Shown: piece by piece, positions 16,385 to 26,763 of the stretch
Position numbering within the stretch: position 1 is the first letter of the stretch
Layout: every line of letters starts with the position of its first letter
The notes under the pieces: model-generated
What the model was told of the DNA's origin: nothing
Databases searched by the model: none
What the model saw: the letters and a program-made list of their open reading frames with translations, nothing else
Assembly: GCA_036504075.1 (NCBI GenBank)
Contig: DASXVX010000094.1
Coordinates: forward strand, 1 to 64,000
Origin: DASXVX01 sp036504075
GTDB taxonomy: Bacteria > Bacillota > Sulfobacillia > Symbiobacteriales > Symbiobacteriaceae
Reading direction: 5' to 3'
DNA: 64,000 bases
Translations under genes and position numbers: made by a program

Positions 16385-17509
16385 CTGACAGTCAAGGTCC
16401 TTCATATTTTAAACGAACTGAACCCTTCGGGGGCAGAAGTAATGTTGCGGTGTGCTGCCGACCAGTGGGCAGAATTGGGACTTGGCAGCGTGATCCTGAG
16501 CACGGGAGCGCAGCCAGGCCCATATGCTTCCCACCTCCGTGCGGCAGGTTACAGGGTTGAGCACATCCCCTACGCGCCTTCGGTCCGGTTTTTCCGGGCC
16601 GTCCAGCAGTTTGTTGTCGCCGGCCAGTACCATGTGGTCCATCTTCATGCCGAGCGGGCTAACTTATGGTTGTCCCTGGCGGTCCGGTCCGCCGGGGTCT
16701 CGCACATCGTGCGCACCATTCACAGCGTATTTCCCTTCAGCGGGCTGCTCCGACTGAGGCGGAGAATGCAGCGCTGGGTTCTCCGCCGGCTCCTTGGGGT
16801 CCAGATGATCAGCATCAGCCCTTCGGTGCAAGAGAACGAAGCAAAGCGCTTCCAGAATTTCACGCCGGTCATTCCGAACTGGTACGATAGCCACCGTTTC
16901 GTACCGCCGACCCCTCGGGAGCGTGAAGAGGCGCGGAGCCAGTTGGGGATTGACCCGCACAGCTTCGTAATCATCTCGGTAGGCAACTGCTCACCCATCA
17001 AGAACCACCTATCCATCATTGAGGCCCTGACATTAGTTCCCGACTCTGTGCCGGTTTTGTACCTTCACGTGGGGCGGGAGGAGACAAACAATCCTGAACG
17101 CCGACTTGCCGTTGCACGGGCTGTTTCCCCCCGCGTCCGCTTTTTCGGGATGGTCGACGATATTCTGCCATACCTGCACGCTGCCGATGCGTTTATCATG
17201 CCATCCACGCATGAAGGTTTCGGTGTAGCAGCGGTAGAGGCCATGGGGGCAGGACTGCCGGTCATTCTGTCCCGCGTTCCGGGGCTACGAGATTTTGAGG
17301 GGTTAGAAGCCCCAATTACGTGGGTGGAGCCCACCGCCGAGTCCATCGCGGGAACCGTGGCCGCCCTGTTCAAGGTTGGCCCTGAGAAGAGGCTCAACCT
17401 TGGTCTCAACCTGAGTCATGCGGTGGGTCGATACTACGGAATCGAGCAGCGATGTAAAAGCTATGCTGCTCTATACACTGACCGCGATGTGGGGGCGTAT
17501 TCTCACTGA
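16385..17509 (+). CDS. Glycosyltransferase family 4, apparent CTG start
   Basis: About 374 residues. Conserved sequence begins VKVLHILNELNPSGAEVMLRC, the standard GT4 start. No ATG, GTG or TTG lies just before it. The first ATG in frame (16244) is 109 bases inside the previous gene and would add an unrelated 47-residue leader. A CTG at 16385 preceded by AAGGTGGGAG is the best-placed start, so a rare CTG initiation (or a start lost to a sequence error) is inferred. The C-terminal half has AFIMPSTHEGFGVAAVEAMGAGLPVILSRVPG (E-x7-E). Confidence 0.85.
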   Translation: MTVKVLHILNELNPSGAEVMLRCAADQWAELGLGSVILSTGAQPGPYASHLRAAGYRVEHIPYAPSVRFFRAVQQFVVAGQYHVVHLHAERANLWLSLAVRSAGVSHIVRTIHSVFPFSGLLRLRRRMQRWVLRRLLGVQMISISPSVQENEAKRFQNFTPVIPNWYDSHRFVPPTPREREEARSQLGIDPHSFVIISVGNCSPIKNHLSIIEALTLVPDSVPVLYLHVGREETNNPERRLAVARAVSPRVRFFGMVDDILPYLHAADAFIMPSTHEGFGVAAVEAMGAGLPVILSRVPGLRDFEGLEAPITWVEPTAESIAGTVAALFKVGPEKRLNLGLNLSHAVGRYYGIEQRCKSYAALYTDRDVGAYSH

Positions 17510-17541
17510 ATCTATTCATAACGATCTCAGTTTCAAGCGTT

Positions 17542-18870
17542 TTGTCTATATTATTGGCTGTGCTCAGTTTATTCATCCTGCAGCAACCTCACAAACGCAT
17601 GTGGGGAATGCTGATATGGATATTGGGCTTGGGGCCCGCACTGGCTGAAATGGCCGGGCAGCGAACCCAGATCAACCCCGATCTCCTGCTTGAAGATGCG
17701 ATACAATCACCCGCCGCAGTATTAATCTCAAGGGTTATGACTACTTCATTAGTATATTTGCTCGTGCTGTGCCTCATGTGGCGCCTCAAGACGCGGGCGA
17801 GTATTCCCAGGAAAGGTGCCGCACTCGCCCTGGTGGCGCTGGGCTCAATGTTGGGTCCGATTCTTTCTGCGGCCTTCGGAGCGCAACCAAATTTCCATTT
17901 AAATCTCCTCTATATGCCTCTGACGATTCTTCTTGCGTGGCTCCTTCCAGCCGTCCCGGTCAAGTGGTTTGTGGCGCAAGTGAAACGGGTGGTCGGAATC
18001 TTCCTCTATGGCAGCTTAGTTTCAGCGGTAGTTGCACCGGCGTGGGCAACATCGCCGTACGCAAGCATCTTGCCGGGAGTGAGTTTTCGCCTTCATGGGC
18101 TGGCCCCGCAAGCGAATTTCTTGGGGCCTATGGCGGTTCTGTACCTTATCCTCGGTTGGGCGGATGACCGCCCCAATTCCTTAGGTTGGTTTCACCGAAG
18201 CATCGCTGTATTAGTCTTAATCTTGTCTCAATCAAAGACGGCCTGGGTTATTGCGCTGGCTGTATATGCTTTGCAGCCTTGGCGCAACAGCATGACCCTA
18301 TCTAAGGTAATTACGGCATTCAGGCTCCTTACGATTTCGGTAGCAGCGACCCTGATGTATGGATTTTCGGGTGAGATCGCAGCATTGAACCAATTCGGCT
18401 CCCTTGAGACTCTTTCAGGCCGCACACGGATTTGGGCCGATACCATGCTTATTTGGAAACGGTTTCCATGGTTTGGCTACGGCCCCGACTTGTGGAGTGT
18501 GGATCAGCGGCTTGCATTTGGCGGGATCGCCTACGTTTGGGTTGGACAGGCCCACAATCAGTTCCTCCAGACCCTTGCTGAAACGGGGCTAATCGGTATG
18601 TCCCTGTTCGTATTTTACGTTCTATGCCTTATTATTCATGCAGCGAAGACTAGGATATCAACAAACGGAGTATCGGCTGGTCTTGTTGTCATGATGTTGC
18701 TGAGAAGTCTTACGGAGACGCCTTTCCGGATCTACGGTGTTAACGGTGCGATGTTCATGCACCTGGTCGTCTTTGCCGTACTCCTCTTGTCCGCACAGCA
18801 GTCCGTCGAGACTCCGAGCAGATGGATGGACCGTGACACGGCAAGCATGTACGTGGAAGCTCACGGATAG
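17542..18870 (+). CDS. O-antigen polymerase/ligase-like membrane protein (Wzy candidate)
   Basis: 442 residues with about 10-12 hydrophobic helices and a large external loop. The Wzy_C/O-antigen-ligase region includes SQSKTAWVIALAVYA, LSGRTRIWADTMLIWKRFPWFGYGPDLW and WVGQAHNQFLQTLAETGLIGMSLFVFYVL; this R..W....G.G-H..L pattern is the family hallmark. Translation may begin 36 bases earlier at a CTG (17506) overlapping the previous stop, which would complete the first helix; TTG 17542 is otherwise used. Local GC is lower than in the rest of the locus. As the only such gene inside the operon it is the likely repeat-unit polymerase. Confidence 0.8.
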   Translation: MSILLAVLSLFILQQPHKRMWGMLIWILGLGPALAEMAGQRTQINPDLLLEDAIQSPAAVLISRVMTTSLVYLLVLCLMWRLKTRASIPRKGAALALVALGSMLGPILSAAFGAQPNFHLNLLYMPLTILLAWLLPAVPVKWFVAQVKRVVGIFLYGSLVSAVVAPAWATSPYASILPGVSFRLHGLAPQANFLGPMAVLYLILGWADDRPNSLGWFHRSIAVLVLILSQSKTAWVIALAVYALQPWRNSMTLSKVITAFRLLTISVAATLMYGFSGEIAALNQFGSLETLSGRTRIWADTMLIWKRFPWFGYGPDLWSVDQRLAFGGIAYVWVGQAHNQFLQTLAETGLIGMSLFVFYVLCLIIHAAKTRISTNGVSAGLVVMMLLRSLTETPFRIYGVNGAMFMHLVVFAVLLLSAQQSVETPSRWMDRDTASMYVEAHG

Positions 18871-18899
18871 GTGGCAGACACTTTGGGAGGAGGACGTGC

Positions 18900-20024
18900 A
18901 TGCATACACGATACTATGTCCTGGACGGGCTAAGAGGATATGCAGCTGTGATGGTGTTCTTCTCGCACGCCCTCGGCATGCTGCCGCCGGCCCAAATCCC
19001 GTTCTATCTCAGGAACTCGGTTCTGCATTTTCTCTGGGACGGATCTGCAGCAGTTGACCTCTTTTTTGTCCTGAGCGGCTTTTGTCTGGCCCTGCCCTAT
19101 CTCGACGTGATTCCCCGAAAGCTTGACTATGCGGAGTTCAGTATCCGCCGCGGCTTCCGCATCTACCCGACCTATGTGGCTGGTCTTCTTCTAGCCTTGG
19201 TGCTCCGTTTTTGGGTCTTCGATCCCGCCGGACTGCAGACGCTCAGCGAGTGGGTAAGGGGGCTCTGGGTGCAAACGCCGACGTTTAAGGACCTGGCGAA
19301 GCACTTGCTGTTTGTTTGGCCGTCCTTTGACACCCACAAGATCGACCCGGTCATTTGGTCATTGGTGATCGAAATGCGGATTTCGCTCGCCTTTCCCCTG
19401 GCGGTCTGGGCGCTCAAGCGCTGGAACTCATGGCAAGCCTCATTAGCGATTTTGGGGCTCTCGTTCATGCCGATGATTTTCGTCCAGACATTCATGTATC
19501 TACCTCTTTTCGTACTGGGCGGTGTTCTGGCCCTCCATCGCCGGGCAATGGTGGCGTGGGTTCAAGCTAGAACCGAGGCTCAGGTGGCCGGGCTGGGACT
19601 AATCGCTCTCGCTCTTTATGCTTGCCAATTTGCTGTCCCTGGGTGGCGGCCAGACCCGAACGCCTTGTCGACCCATTTCATGATCGGCGCCGGGAGCGGG
19701 ATGATCATCATACTATCCTTGGGGCGTCCGCGATTCCACCGGTTGATGTCTTGCGGCCTCTCTCGGTTCCTTGGCGGACTGTCCTATAGCTTTTATCTCT
19801 TGCATCTTCCAATTCTGCTGACAGTATCGTCCCGCGTATTCGCTATGACTCATTCGCTGGTACTTGCATGGAGCGCTTCGATGGTTGCGGCCCTCGGTAC
19901 GGCTTACCTATCACAGAAATGGCTGGAGGAACCTACCAATAGCCTTGGCCGGTGGGTCGCTGGAGGTCTGCCAACCTGGCTGCGAAATCGTAGACAAGCA
20001 ACATTTGCGGCGCGTAGGGGGTAG
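18900..20024 (+). CDS. Acyltransferase family 3 (OafA/YrhL type) membrane protein
   Basis: 374 residues, ATG with GGGAGGAGG upstream. It begins RYYVLDGLRGYAAVMVFFSHA, the R/D-GLRG-A...V...H catalytic start of acyltransferase-3 proteins. FVLSGFCLALPY, RRGFRIYPTYVAGL and IWSLVIEMRISLAFPLAVW (the S-x-x-x-E motif) follow. About ten membrane helices. These enzymes O-acetylate surface sugars from cytoplasmic acyl-CoA, so it probably decorates the exopolysaccharide. Confidence 0.9.
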   Translation: MHTRYYVLDGLRGYAAVMVFFSHALGMLPPAQIPFYLRNSVLHFLWDGSAAVDLFFVLSGFCLALPYLDVIPRKLDYAEFSIRRGFRIYPTYVAGLLLALVLRFWVFDPAGLQTLSEWVRGLWVQTPTFKDLAKHLLFVWPSFDTHKIDPVIWSLVIEMRISLAFPLAVWALKRWNSWQASLAILGLSFMPMIFVQTFMYLPLFVLGGVLALHRRAMVAWVQARTEAQVAGLGLIALALYACQFAVPGWRPDPNALSTHFMIGAGSGMIIILSLGRPRFHRLMSCGLSRFLGGLSYSFYLLHLPILLTVSSRVFAMTHSLVLAWSASMVAALGTAYLSQKWLEEPTNSLGRWVAGGLPTWLRNRRQATFAARRG

Positions 20025-20028
20025 CACA

Positions 20029-20904
20029 GTGCCGACCATCGCTGTGTTAATGGCCTGTTTCAACCGCAGGCAAAAGACCCTGGACTGCCTGGAACGTCTT
20101 CGGGGCCAGGAGTTGCCTTCAGGAACGACTCTTCAGATCTTCCTATTCGACGACGGCAGTACGGACGGTACCGCTGAAACGGTCCAGCAGCAATATCCGG
20201 GGGTGCATTTGCTGCACGGCACAGGGTCCGCCTATTGGAGCGGCGGGATGCGGGCCGCCTATTCGGCTGCCGAGCCCCAGGCCTTCGACTACTATCTTTG
20301 GGTCAACGACGACTCTCGGTTGGAGGAGCACGGGGTAATCGGCCTCCTGAAGACGCATTACGAATTAAGAGCCCGTGGCCAGGAACGGTCAATCGTGGTC
20401 GGTTCCATGTGTGACCCGACCACTCTGAAGCCGACTTATGGGGGCCTCCACCGGGTGCGCCAACGGGGACGGACTTGGCTTCGCCTCGTTGAGCCGTCCC
20501 AGGATCCGCTCCCCTGTGATACGTTCAACGGGAATTGTGTGCTGGTCCCTGCTTCGGTCGCCCAGATGCTGGGCAACCTGAACGGAACCTATACGCACGG
20601 AATGTCGGATTACGATTACGGGTTGCGGGCGAAAGCACTAGAAATAGGCTGCTGGGTGGCGCCAGGTTTTGCAGGGACATGCAGCCGCAATTCGTCCGCG
20701 GGTACCTGGCGTGATGGGTCCCTGCCGTTCCGGAAACGCTGGGCATGCCTGGTTGGCCCAAAGGGTTTGCCGCCTCGGGAGTGGCTGTATTTCTGCCGGC
20801 ATCACATGGGGGCCTTGTGGCCGCTTGTGTTCGTGTCCCCCTACATGAAATGTATCCTATCCGGGGTGGTCAACGCACATTCATGCTCGGCCGTTGGAGG
20901 GTAG
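20029..20904 (+). CDS. Glycosyltransferase family 2
   Basis: 291 residues from GTG 20029 with GGGGGTAG upstream, 4 bases after the previous stop; the longer frame from 19864 runs inside the acyltransferase gene. GT-A fold: IAVLMACFNRRQKTLDCLERL, LFDDGSTDGTAETV (DDGS nucleotide site) and LWVNDDSRLEEHG (DxD-like metal site). GTGSAYWSGGMRAAY resembles rhamnosyltransferase-like GT2 members. Inverting; sugar unknown. Confidence 0.9.
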   Translation: MPTIAVLMACFNRRQKTLDCLERLRGQELPSGTTLQIFLFDDGSTDGTAETVQQQYPGVHLLHGTGSAYWSGGMRAAYSAAEPQAFDYYLWVNDDSRLEEHGVIGLLKTHYELRARGQERSIVVGSMCDPTTLKPTYGGLHRVRQRGRTWLRLVEPSQDPLPCDTFNGNCVLVPASVAQMLGNLNGTYTHGMSDYDYGLRAKALEIGCWVAPGFAGTCSRNSSAGTWRDGSLPFRKRWACLVGPKGLPPREWLYFCRHHMGALWPLVFVSPYMKCILSGVVNAHSCSAVGG

Positions 20905-20907
20905 CCC

Positions 20908-22041
20908 ATGCCAAGAGCCCGTGTCGCAGTAGTATATAAATCACTTCCGCAATACCGCCGCCGCTTTTTTGAACTGCTGCGGGAACGTTTGGCCAGGGAC
21001 AATATTGAATTCGAACTGATTTACGGACAGGCCGGTGCTCGGGATGCGTCCAAGAAAGACCTTGTAGATCTGCCGTGGGCCACACGGATCCAGAATCGCA
21101 TTGTACGGGTGGGCGCCAGGGACATCTACTGGCAGCCGTGTCTTCGACAAGTTCAGGGAGCAGACCTCGTCATCCTTGAGCAGGCCAGCAAACTGCTGGT
21201 CAATTATGTCCTGCTGGCCCAGCAACTCCTGGGGCTCAGAAAGGTCGCATTTTGGGGGCACGGAAAGAACTTTCAATCCGGTACAGCCAGCCCGCTGGGT
21301 GAATGGATCAAGCGGTGGGTGTCGCGTACCCCGCGCTGGTGGTTTGTCTACAACGAACTCAGCGCTGGCGTGGTCAGGAGCTTGGGTTATCCCCCTGGCC
21401 GGATCACGCCCGTGCAGAACGCCATTGACACTCGAGAACTGGTGACGGTTGCCGGGAACTTGAAAGCTGAGGACCTGGAGGCCTTGCGCACGCAACTCGC
21501 CATAAGGGGTCACAACGTCGCCGTGTACTGTGGCGGAATGTACCGGGAGAAGTGCCTTGACTTCTTGCTCGAGGCAAGCATTATGGTTCGGGCCCTCGTG
21601 CCGGATTTCGAGCTGGTGCTGATTGGCGCGGGGCCGGAGCAATCCAAGGTTGAAGAAGCAATGCGGACCTATAATTGGATTCACTATGTGGGACCCAAGT
21701 TTGACACAACCAGAGTTCCCTACTTTGGTCTGGCCAAATTGTGCCTGATGCCCGGACTGGTGGGGCTCGGTATATTAGACTCTTTTGCACTTGGGACGCC
21801 TCTGGTGACTACGGATGTGGATTTCCACAGTCCCGAGATAGATTACCTGATACAGGATCAGAACGGTGTCATGACGCCCCACGATCCTGAAGTGTACGCT
21901 GAGGAAGTGGCAGCACTGCTCCGGGATGAAAGCCGGCGTGCACGTCTGGTAGCCGGGTGCCGGCAGGCATCCCAGAAGTACACCGTCGAGGAAATGGTGG
22001 AGCGGTTTGCCCTTGGAGTCATACAGGCGTTGACTGAGTAG
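20908..22041 (+). CDS. Glycosyltransferase family 4
   Basis: 377 residues, starting 3 bases after the GT2 stop. GT-B fold with RVAVVYKSLPQYRRRFFELLRERL at the N-terminus. The second half has VAVYCGGMYREKCLDFLLEA, FELVLIGAGPEQSKVEEA and LAKLCLMPGLVGLGILDSFALGTPLVTTDV. In the last segment the usual first Glu of E-x7-E is replaced (PGLVGLGILDSFALG), a known variation in GT4 relatives. Donor unknown. Confidence 0.88.
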   Translation: MPRARVAVVYKSLPQYRRRFFELLRERLARDNIEFELIYGQAGARDASKKDLVDLPWATRIQNRIVRVGARDIYWQPCLRQVQGADLVILEQASKLLVNYVLLAQQLLGLRKVAFWGHGKNFQSGTASPLGEWIKRWVSRTPRWWFVYNELSAGVVRSLGYPPGRITPVQNAIDTRELVTVAGNLKAEDLEALRTQLAIRGHNVAVYCGGMYREKCLDFLLEASIMVRALVPDFELVLIGAGPEQSKVEEAMRTYNWIHYVGPKFDTTRVPYFGLAKLCLMPGLVGLGILDSFALGTPLVTTDVDFHSPEIDYLIQDQNGVMTPHDPEVYAEEVAALLRDESRRARLVAGCRQASQKYTVEEMVERFALGVIQALTE

Positions 22042-22051
22042 GTGGTGGAGC

Positions 22052-22603
22052 ATGGCTTACAGGTGGGCCAAGCGGTTGTGGAATCGGCTATACAGGCTGT
22101 ATGGAATTAGAGCGAACGTCAAAGCCGGGCCTGATCTCCACCTGGGAATCGGATCCATCCTCTGGGCACCCACGGAACTGGCCATAGGCAAGAACGTTTA
22201 TATTGGTAAATACTGCACAATTGAGTGCGACGGTTTCATCGGCGACAACGTACTCATTGCCAACCAGGTAGGTTTGGTCGGGCGGCACGACCACGATATT
22301 AGGGTTATCGGAACAACCGTCCGTTGCGCTCCGTGGATCGGCGATCTGGACTACGCCGGCCCTGGAAAAGGGGAACGAGTGATTATTGATTCCGATGTCT
22401 GGATTGGCTTTGGTGCGATTGTCCTGACCGGCGTTCGGGTCGGCCGGGGTGCAATTGTGGCGGCCGGCTCGGTGGTGACCACGGATGTCCCACGATACGC
22501 GATTGTCGGTGGCAACCCGGCCCGGGTTCTTGGGGCCCGCTTCACGCCTGAGCAAATCGCCGAACATGAACGGCTGATCTACGGCACCCAGTCAAAATCG
22601 TAG
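22052..22603 (+). CDS. Left-handed beta-helix (hexapeptide) acyltransferase
   Basis: 183 residues. Several hexapeptide turns are visible: IGKNVYIGKYCTIECDGFIGDNVLIAN, and VIIDSDVWIGFGAIVLTGVRVGRGAIVAAGSVVTTDV. The catalytic-type His is in GLVGRHDHD. The ending YAIVGGNPARVLGARF is typical of sugar O-acetyltransferases of the WcaF/VatD group. It is likely a cytoplasmic trimer that acetylates a sugar of the repeat unit, complementing the membrane acyltransferase at 18900. Confidence 0.9.
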   Translation: MAYRWAKRLWNRLYRLYGIRANVKAGPDLHLGIGSILWAPTELAIGKNVYIGKYCTIECDGFIGDNVLIANQVGLVGRHDHDIRVIGTTVRCAPWIGDLDYAGPGKGERVIIDSDVWIGFGAIVLTGVRVGRGAIVAAGSVVTTDVPRYAIVGGNPARVLGARFTPEQIAEHERLIYGTQSKS

Positions 22604-22643
22604 GGCTTGCAGTGCGAAAGCAATGAAGCCGGGGGGCGAGTCA

Positions 22644-23897
22644 GTGCGGGTTTTGCTATCAGCATACCGTTGCGAACCCCAGTTAGGCTCAGAACCAGGC
22701 GTGGGATGGAACTGGGCGAAGCAGGTTGCGCGATTTCACTCTGTATGGGTCTTGACCCGTTCTGCCAATCAGCCGGCCATCGCCCGGGAACTAGTTGCGA
22801 ATCCCATGCCCAATGCGCATTTTGTCTACTACGAACTACCGAGGTGGCTTGGAGCGGTGACGCGGCGCTTTCACCACTTTCATTACTATTTGTGGCAGTT
22901 CGGTGCGCTGACGGTTGCCAGGCGTTTGCACCAAGAGGTGAACCTTGACCTCACGCATCATGCTACCTATGCGAGTTTCCGTTTTCCTGCTTCCGTGTCG
23001 TTTCTCGGTTTGCCGTTTATCTGGGGGCCAATCGGCGGCGCTGAACGGGTTCCCCTGGCGTTTTTGCGAGAGCTGGGCCCCACCGGAGCCATCAGGGAAA
23101 TCGCCCGGTCCGTTCACGGACGCCTTGCCTCACTTGATCCCTTCACGGCTTATACCCGCCGCAAGGCGACCCTGTTGCTGGCTACAACGCCCGAAACCAG
23201 GGCGTCACTGGCTCGGAACAGCGCCCATGTCCTGGTGTTTCCGACGATTGGAGTCGAACAAATTCCGAATGGCCCCGGGGCCGCCGGGCGTCGCCCTGAT
23301 CAATTTCGGGTTCTTACCGCAGGCAATTTGGCACCGTTCAAGGGTGTCCAGTTGGCCTTAAAGGCATTTAAGTTGTTGGCTGACGCGGTGCCCAGCGCCG
23401 TATTCAGTATTGTCGGTGACGGTCCAGAGAGGCCCCGGCTTGAGCAACTGGCAGTGCGTTTGGGCATTTCTGATCGGGTGACATTTCTCGGGAAACTTCC
23501 GCGGGATAAAGTCTTGGGCTTATATGCCGCTTACGATGTGTTTCTGTATGCCGGGTTGCGGGATTCCGGAGCCATGGTTGTTCTGGAGGCGATGGCAGCG
23601 GCCATGCCGGTGGTCTGCTTGGACTTGGGCGGGCCAGGGGTTTCCGTTACTTCGGACTGTGGCGTAAAGGTCCCGGCCAGTACTCCAGAACAGGTAGTCC
23701 GGGATCTGGGGCTTGCCCTGGTCCGGCTGGCGGAGGACGAGGCGCTCCGTTCACGCATGGGGGAAGCAGGGCTGAACCGTGTACGAGCCCAAATGGACTG
23801 GACCAGGAAGGGAGAACAGATCAACGCTCTTTATGAGTCCGTCATAGCTGCCTCGAGCATGGGCACGGGTGAGCACGGTAGTAATACTCTTGAGTAG
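22644..23897 (+). CDS. Glycosyltransferase family 4
   Basis: 417 residues from GTG 22644 (GGGGGGCGAG 4-7 bases upstream); ATG 22623 adds seven residues but has no site. RVLLSAYRCEPQLGSEPGVGWNWA is the typical opening of one GT4 branch (SAY...P..GSE...G). The C-terminal half has FRVLTAGNLAPFKGVQLALKAF, FSIVGDGPERPRLEQLA and FLYAGLRDSGAMVVLEAMAAAMPVVCLDLGGPG with the catalytic E-x7-E replaced by D-x7-E. Sugar unknown. Confidence 0.9.
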   Translation: MRVLLSAYRCEPQLGSEPGVGWNWAKQVARFHSVWVLTRSANQPAIARELVANPMPNAHFVYYELPRWLGAVTRRFHHFHYYLWQFGALTVARRLHQEVNLDLTHHATYASFRFPASVSFLGLPFIWGPIGGAERVPLAFLRELGPTGAIREIARSVHGRLASLDPFTAYTRRKATLLLATTPETRASLARNSAHVLVFPTIGVEQIPNGPGAAGRRPDQFRVLTAGNLAPFKGVQLALKAFKLLADAVPSAVFSIVGDGPERPRLEQLAVRLGISDRVTFLGKLPRDKVLGLYAAYDVFLYAGLRDSGAMVVLEAMAAAMPVVCLDLGGPGVSVTSDCGVKVPASTPEQVVRDLGLALVRLAEDEALRSRMGEAGLNRVRAQMDWTRKGEQINALYESVIAASSMGTGEHGSNTLE

Positions 23898-23908
23898 GAG
23901 GATTCGCG

Positions 23909-24895
23909 ATGGCCATATTAGCCAGGAGATCAGCGGCAATGGCCAGGGTACTGGCAGCGATGGCTATACTCGCTGTCACAGTGGTTGGCTGTACGTCAAC
24001 ACCAGGGGTTACCATTGCTGCCGTTCGAAAGCCCGACCCCAAACCCGCTGGAAGCGTCCTGGTCTTCGCACCTCATCCTGACGATGAGACGCTGGGGTGT
24101 GCCGGAATCATTATCCAGGCCCTGGCTGCGAGACGGCGGGTCTACGTGGCCGTGTTTACAAACGGCGATGCCTTTACCGATTCGGCGGCCCACACCTTGA
24201 AGAAAAAGTCGCAGGAACTGACACCGTCAGACTACCTGAACTTCAGTGGAGTGCGCGGGCGGGAGACGATGGAAGTAATGAGAATCCTCGGAGTGCCCCA
24301 AGCCGACGTCTATTTCTTGGGATACCCTGATTCTGGCCTTGCAGCGATTTACCGTTCTACCACCGGCAAACCGTGGGTTCAGCGATTCACACAACAGCAT
24401 GAGACCTACGGTGCGACGTTTCAGGACTTCCATTACTTGAAGTACGGGGTTCACGCACCGTACCTGAAAGAATCGGTGTTGGCTGACGTTGAGGAGATTA
24501 TCCGGCAATCGAGCCCGGAAGACGTGTACGTGACGGGCGAACCTGACCAGCACAGTGACCATAAGGCGGCATACTGGTTCGTCCGTGATGCTCTTGCTGC
24601 CGTCGGTTCGGCGGCCCAGTTACACACTTACCTGATACACGGCGGCCCAGGCTGGCCATGGCCTGCAGGGCCTACTCCCCGTGAGAAATTCGATGTGCAT
24701 GAGGTTCAGGGGCAACAGATTCCGAAAGGAATAGCATGGCCGCCGACCGAACGCACGCCACTCTCGCCGCAACAAGCCCAGACGAAGTGGACCGCTATCA
24801 AAGCGTATGGTTCTCAAGTAGAAGTTGACCATTCATTGCCTGGTTGGGTAAAGGCCGAAGAGGTCTTTTGGAGTCCGAATGCGGGCGCACACTGA
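23909..24895 (+). CDS. PIG-L family deacetylase, lipoprotein
   Basis: 328 residues. A basic N-terminus, a hydrophobic stretch and a lipobox (TVVGC, Cys at about 28) predict a lipoprotein held outside the membrane. The LmbE/PIG-L zinc motifs are both present: FAPHPDDETLGCAG (about 54-67) and QHSDHKAAY (about 211-219). PIG-L enzymes remove N-acetyl groups from GlcNAc-type sugars, so an extracellular deacetylase acting on the exported polymer, as IcaB/PgaB do with another fold, is a good inference. GGAGG precedes the ATG. Confidence 0.9.
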   Translation: MAILARRSAAMARVLAAMAILAVTVVGCTSTPGVTIAAVRKPDPKPAGSVLVFAPHPDDETLGCAGIIIQALAARRRVYVAVFTNGDAFTDSAAHTLKKKSQELTPSDYLNFSGVRGRETMEVMRILGVPQADVYFLGYPDSGLAAIYRSTTGKPWVQRFTQQHETYGATFQDFHYLKYGVHAPYLKESVLADVEEIIRQSSPEDVYVTGEPDQHSDHKAAYWFVRDALAAVGSAAQLHTYLIHGGPGWPWPAGPTPREKFDVHEVQGQQIPKGIAWPPTERTPLSPQQAQTKWTAIKAYGSQVEVDHSLPGWVKAEEVFWSPNAGAH

Positions 24896-24951
24896 GTCCT
24901 ACACGTTGCGTTTCACTCACGTCTTGCGCGTGCCGTAGGGGGAAAACTGTA

Positions 24952-25713
24952 ATGGAAACTCACCGATGCCTTCTGGGCACACGAGTAGATGCCACCTCGT
25001 ACCACCATGCGACCACCCAGATTGTGGGGTGGGCCCTTGCCCGCCAATCGCGTTATGTATGTGCAGCTAATGTTCATATGGTGATGGAAGGCTATGATGA
25101 TTCCCGGTTTCGGGCTGTGGTCAACGATGCCGACCTGGTTACCTCCGACGGTGTCCCGCTGGTATGGGTTCTCCGAATTCTGGGGGTTCACAGACAGCAA
25201 AGGGTATACGGGCCCGACCTTACCCTACATGTCTGCGAGGCTGCCACTGAAAAAGGGCTGCCAATTGCACTGTATGGCGGGACACAGGACACTCTGGCAG
25301 AAATGTCTCGAAACTTGTGCGACCGATACCCCCGGCTTCACATTGCCTCTGCACTTGCACCTCCATTTCGAGAGTTGACGCCTGCTGAAGACGAAACTTA
25401 TACAAGCCAGATCATTCAATCTGGTGCAACCATCGTTCTGGTAGGGCTGGGCTGTCCCAAGCAGGAAAGATGGATGGCTAATCACCGGGGGCTCATTCCG
25501 GCCGTCATGATTGGCGTCGGTGCCGCCTTCGATTTCCATTCCGGTCGGGTAAGGCAAGCGCCGGCCTGGATGCAGAAAATAGGCCTTGAGTGGTTATTTC
25601 GACTGCTCATGGAGCCCCGTCGTCTCTGGAAACGATATCTGAAACATAATCCACGGTTTGCTTTGTACTTCCTACTGCAACTACTCGGCGTCCGTCGCTT
25701 TCGGGAGGTCTAA
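24952..25713 (+). CDS. WecG/TagA/CpsF family glycosyltransferase (GT26)
   Basis: 253 residues from ATG 24952 (AGGGGGA 9 bases upstream), not the overlapping 24844. Family blocks: VCAANVHMVMEGYDD, LVTSDGVPLVWVLRILG (the catalytic T-x-D-G), RVYGPDLTLHVCEAA, IALYGGTQDT, VLVGLGCPKQERWMANH and GVGAAFDFHSGRVRQAPAWMQKIGLEWLFRLLMEPRRL. In other species such enzymes add the second sugar (for example ManNAc) to a lipid-linked first sugar. It is a membrane-associated early step here. Confidence 0.93.
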   Translation: METHRCLLGTRVDATSYHHATTQIVGWALARQSRYVCAANVHMVMEGYDDSRFRAVVNDADLVTSDGVPLVWVLRILGVHRQQRVYGPDLTLHVCEAATEKGLPIALYGGTQDTLAEMSRNLCDRYPRLHIASALAPPFRELTPAEDETYTSQIIQSGATIVLVGLGCPKQERWMANHRGLIPAVMIGVGAAFDFHSGRVRQAPAWMQKIGLEWLFRLLMEPRRLWKRYLKHNPRFALYFLLQLLGVRRFREV

Positions 25714-25716
25714 CGG

Positions 25717-26762
<1,046 letters not shown>

Positions 26763-26763
<1 letters not shown>

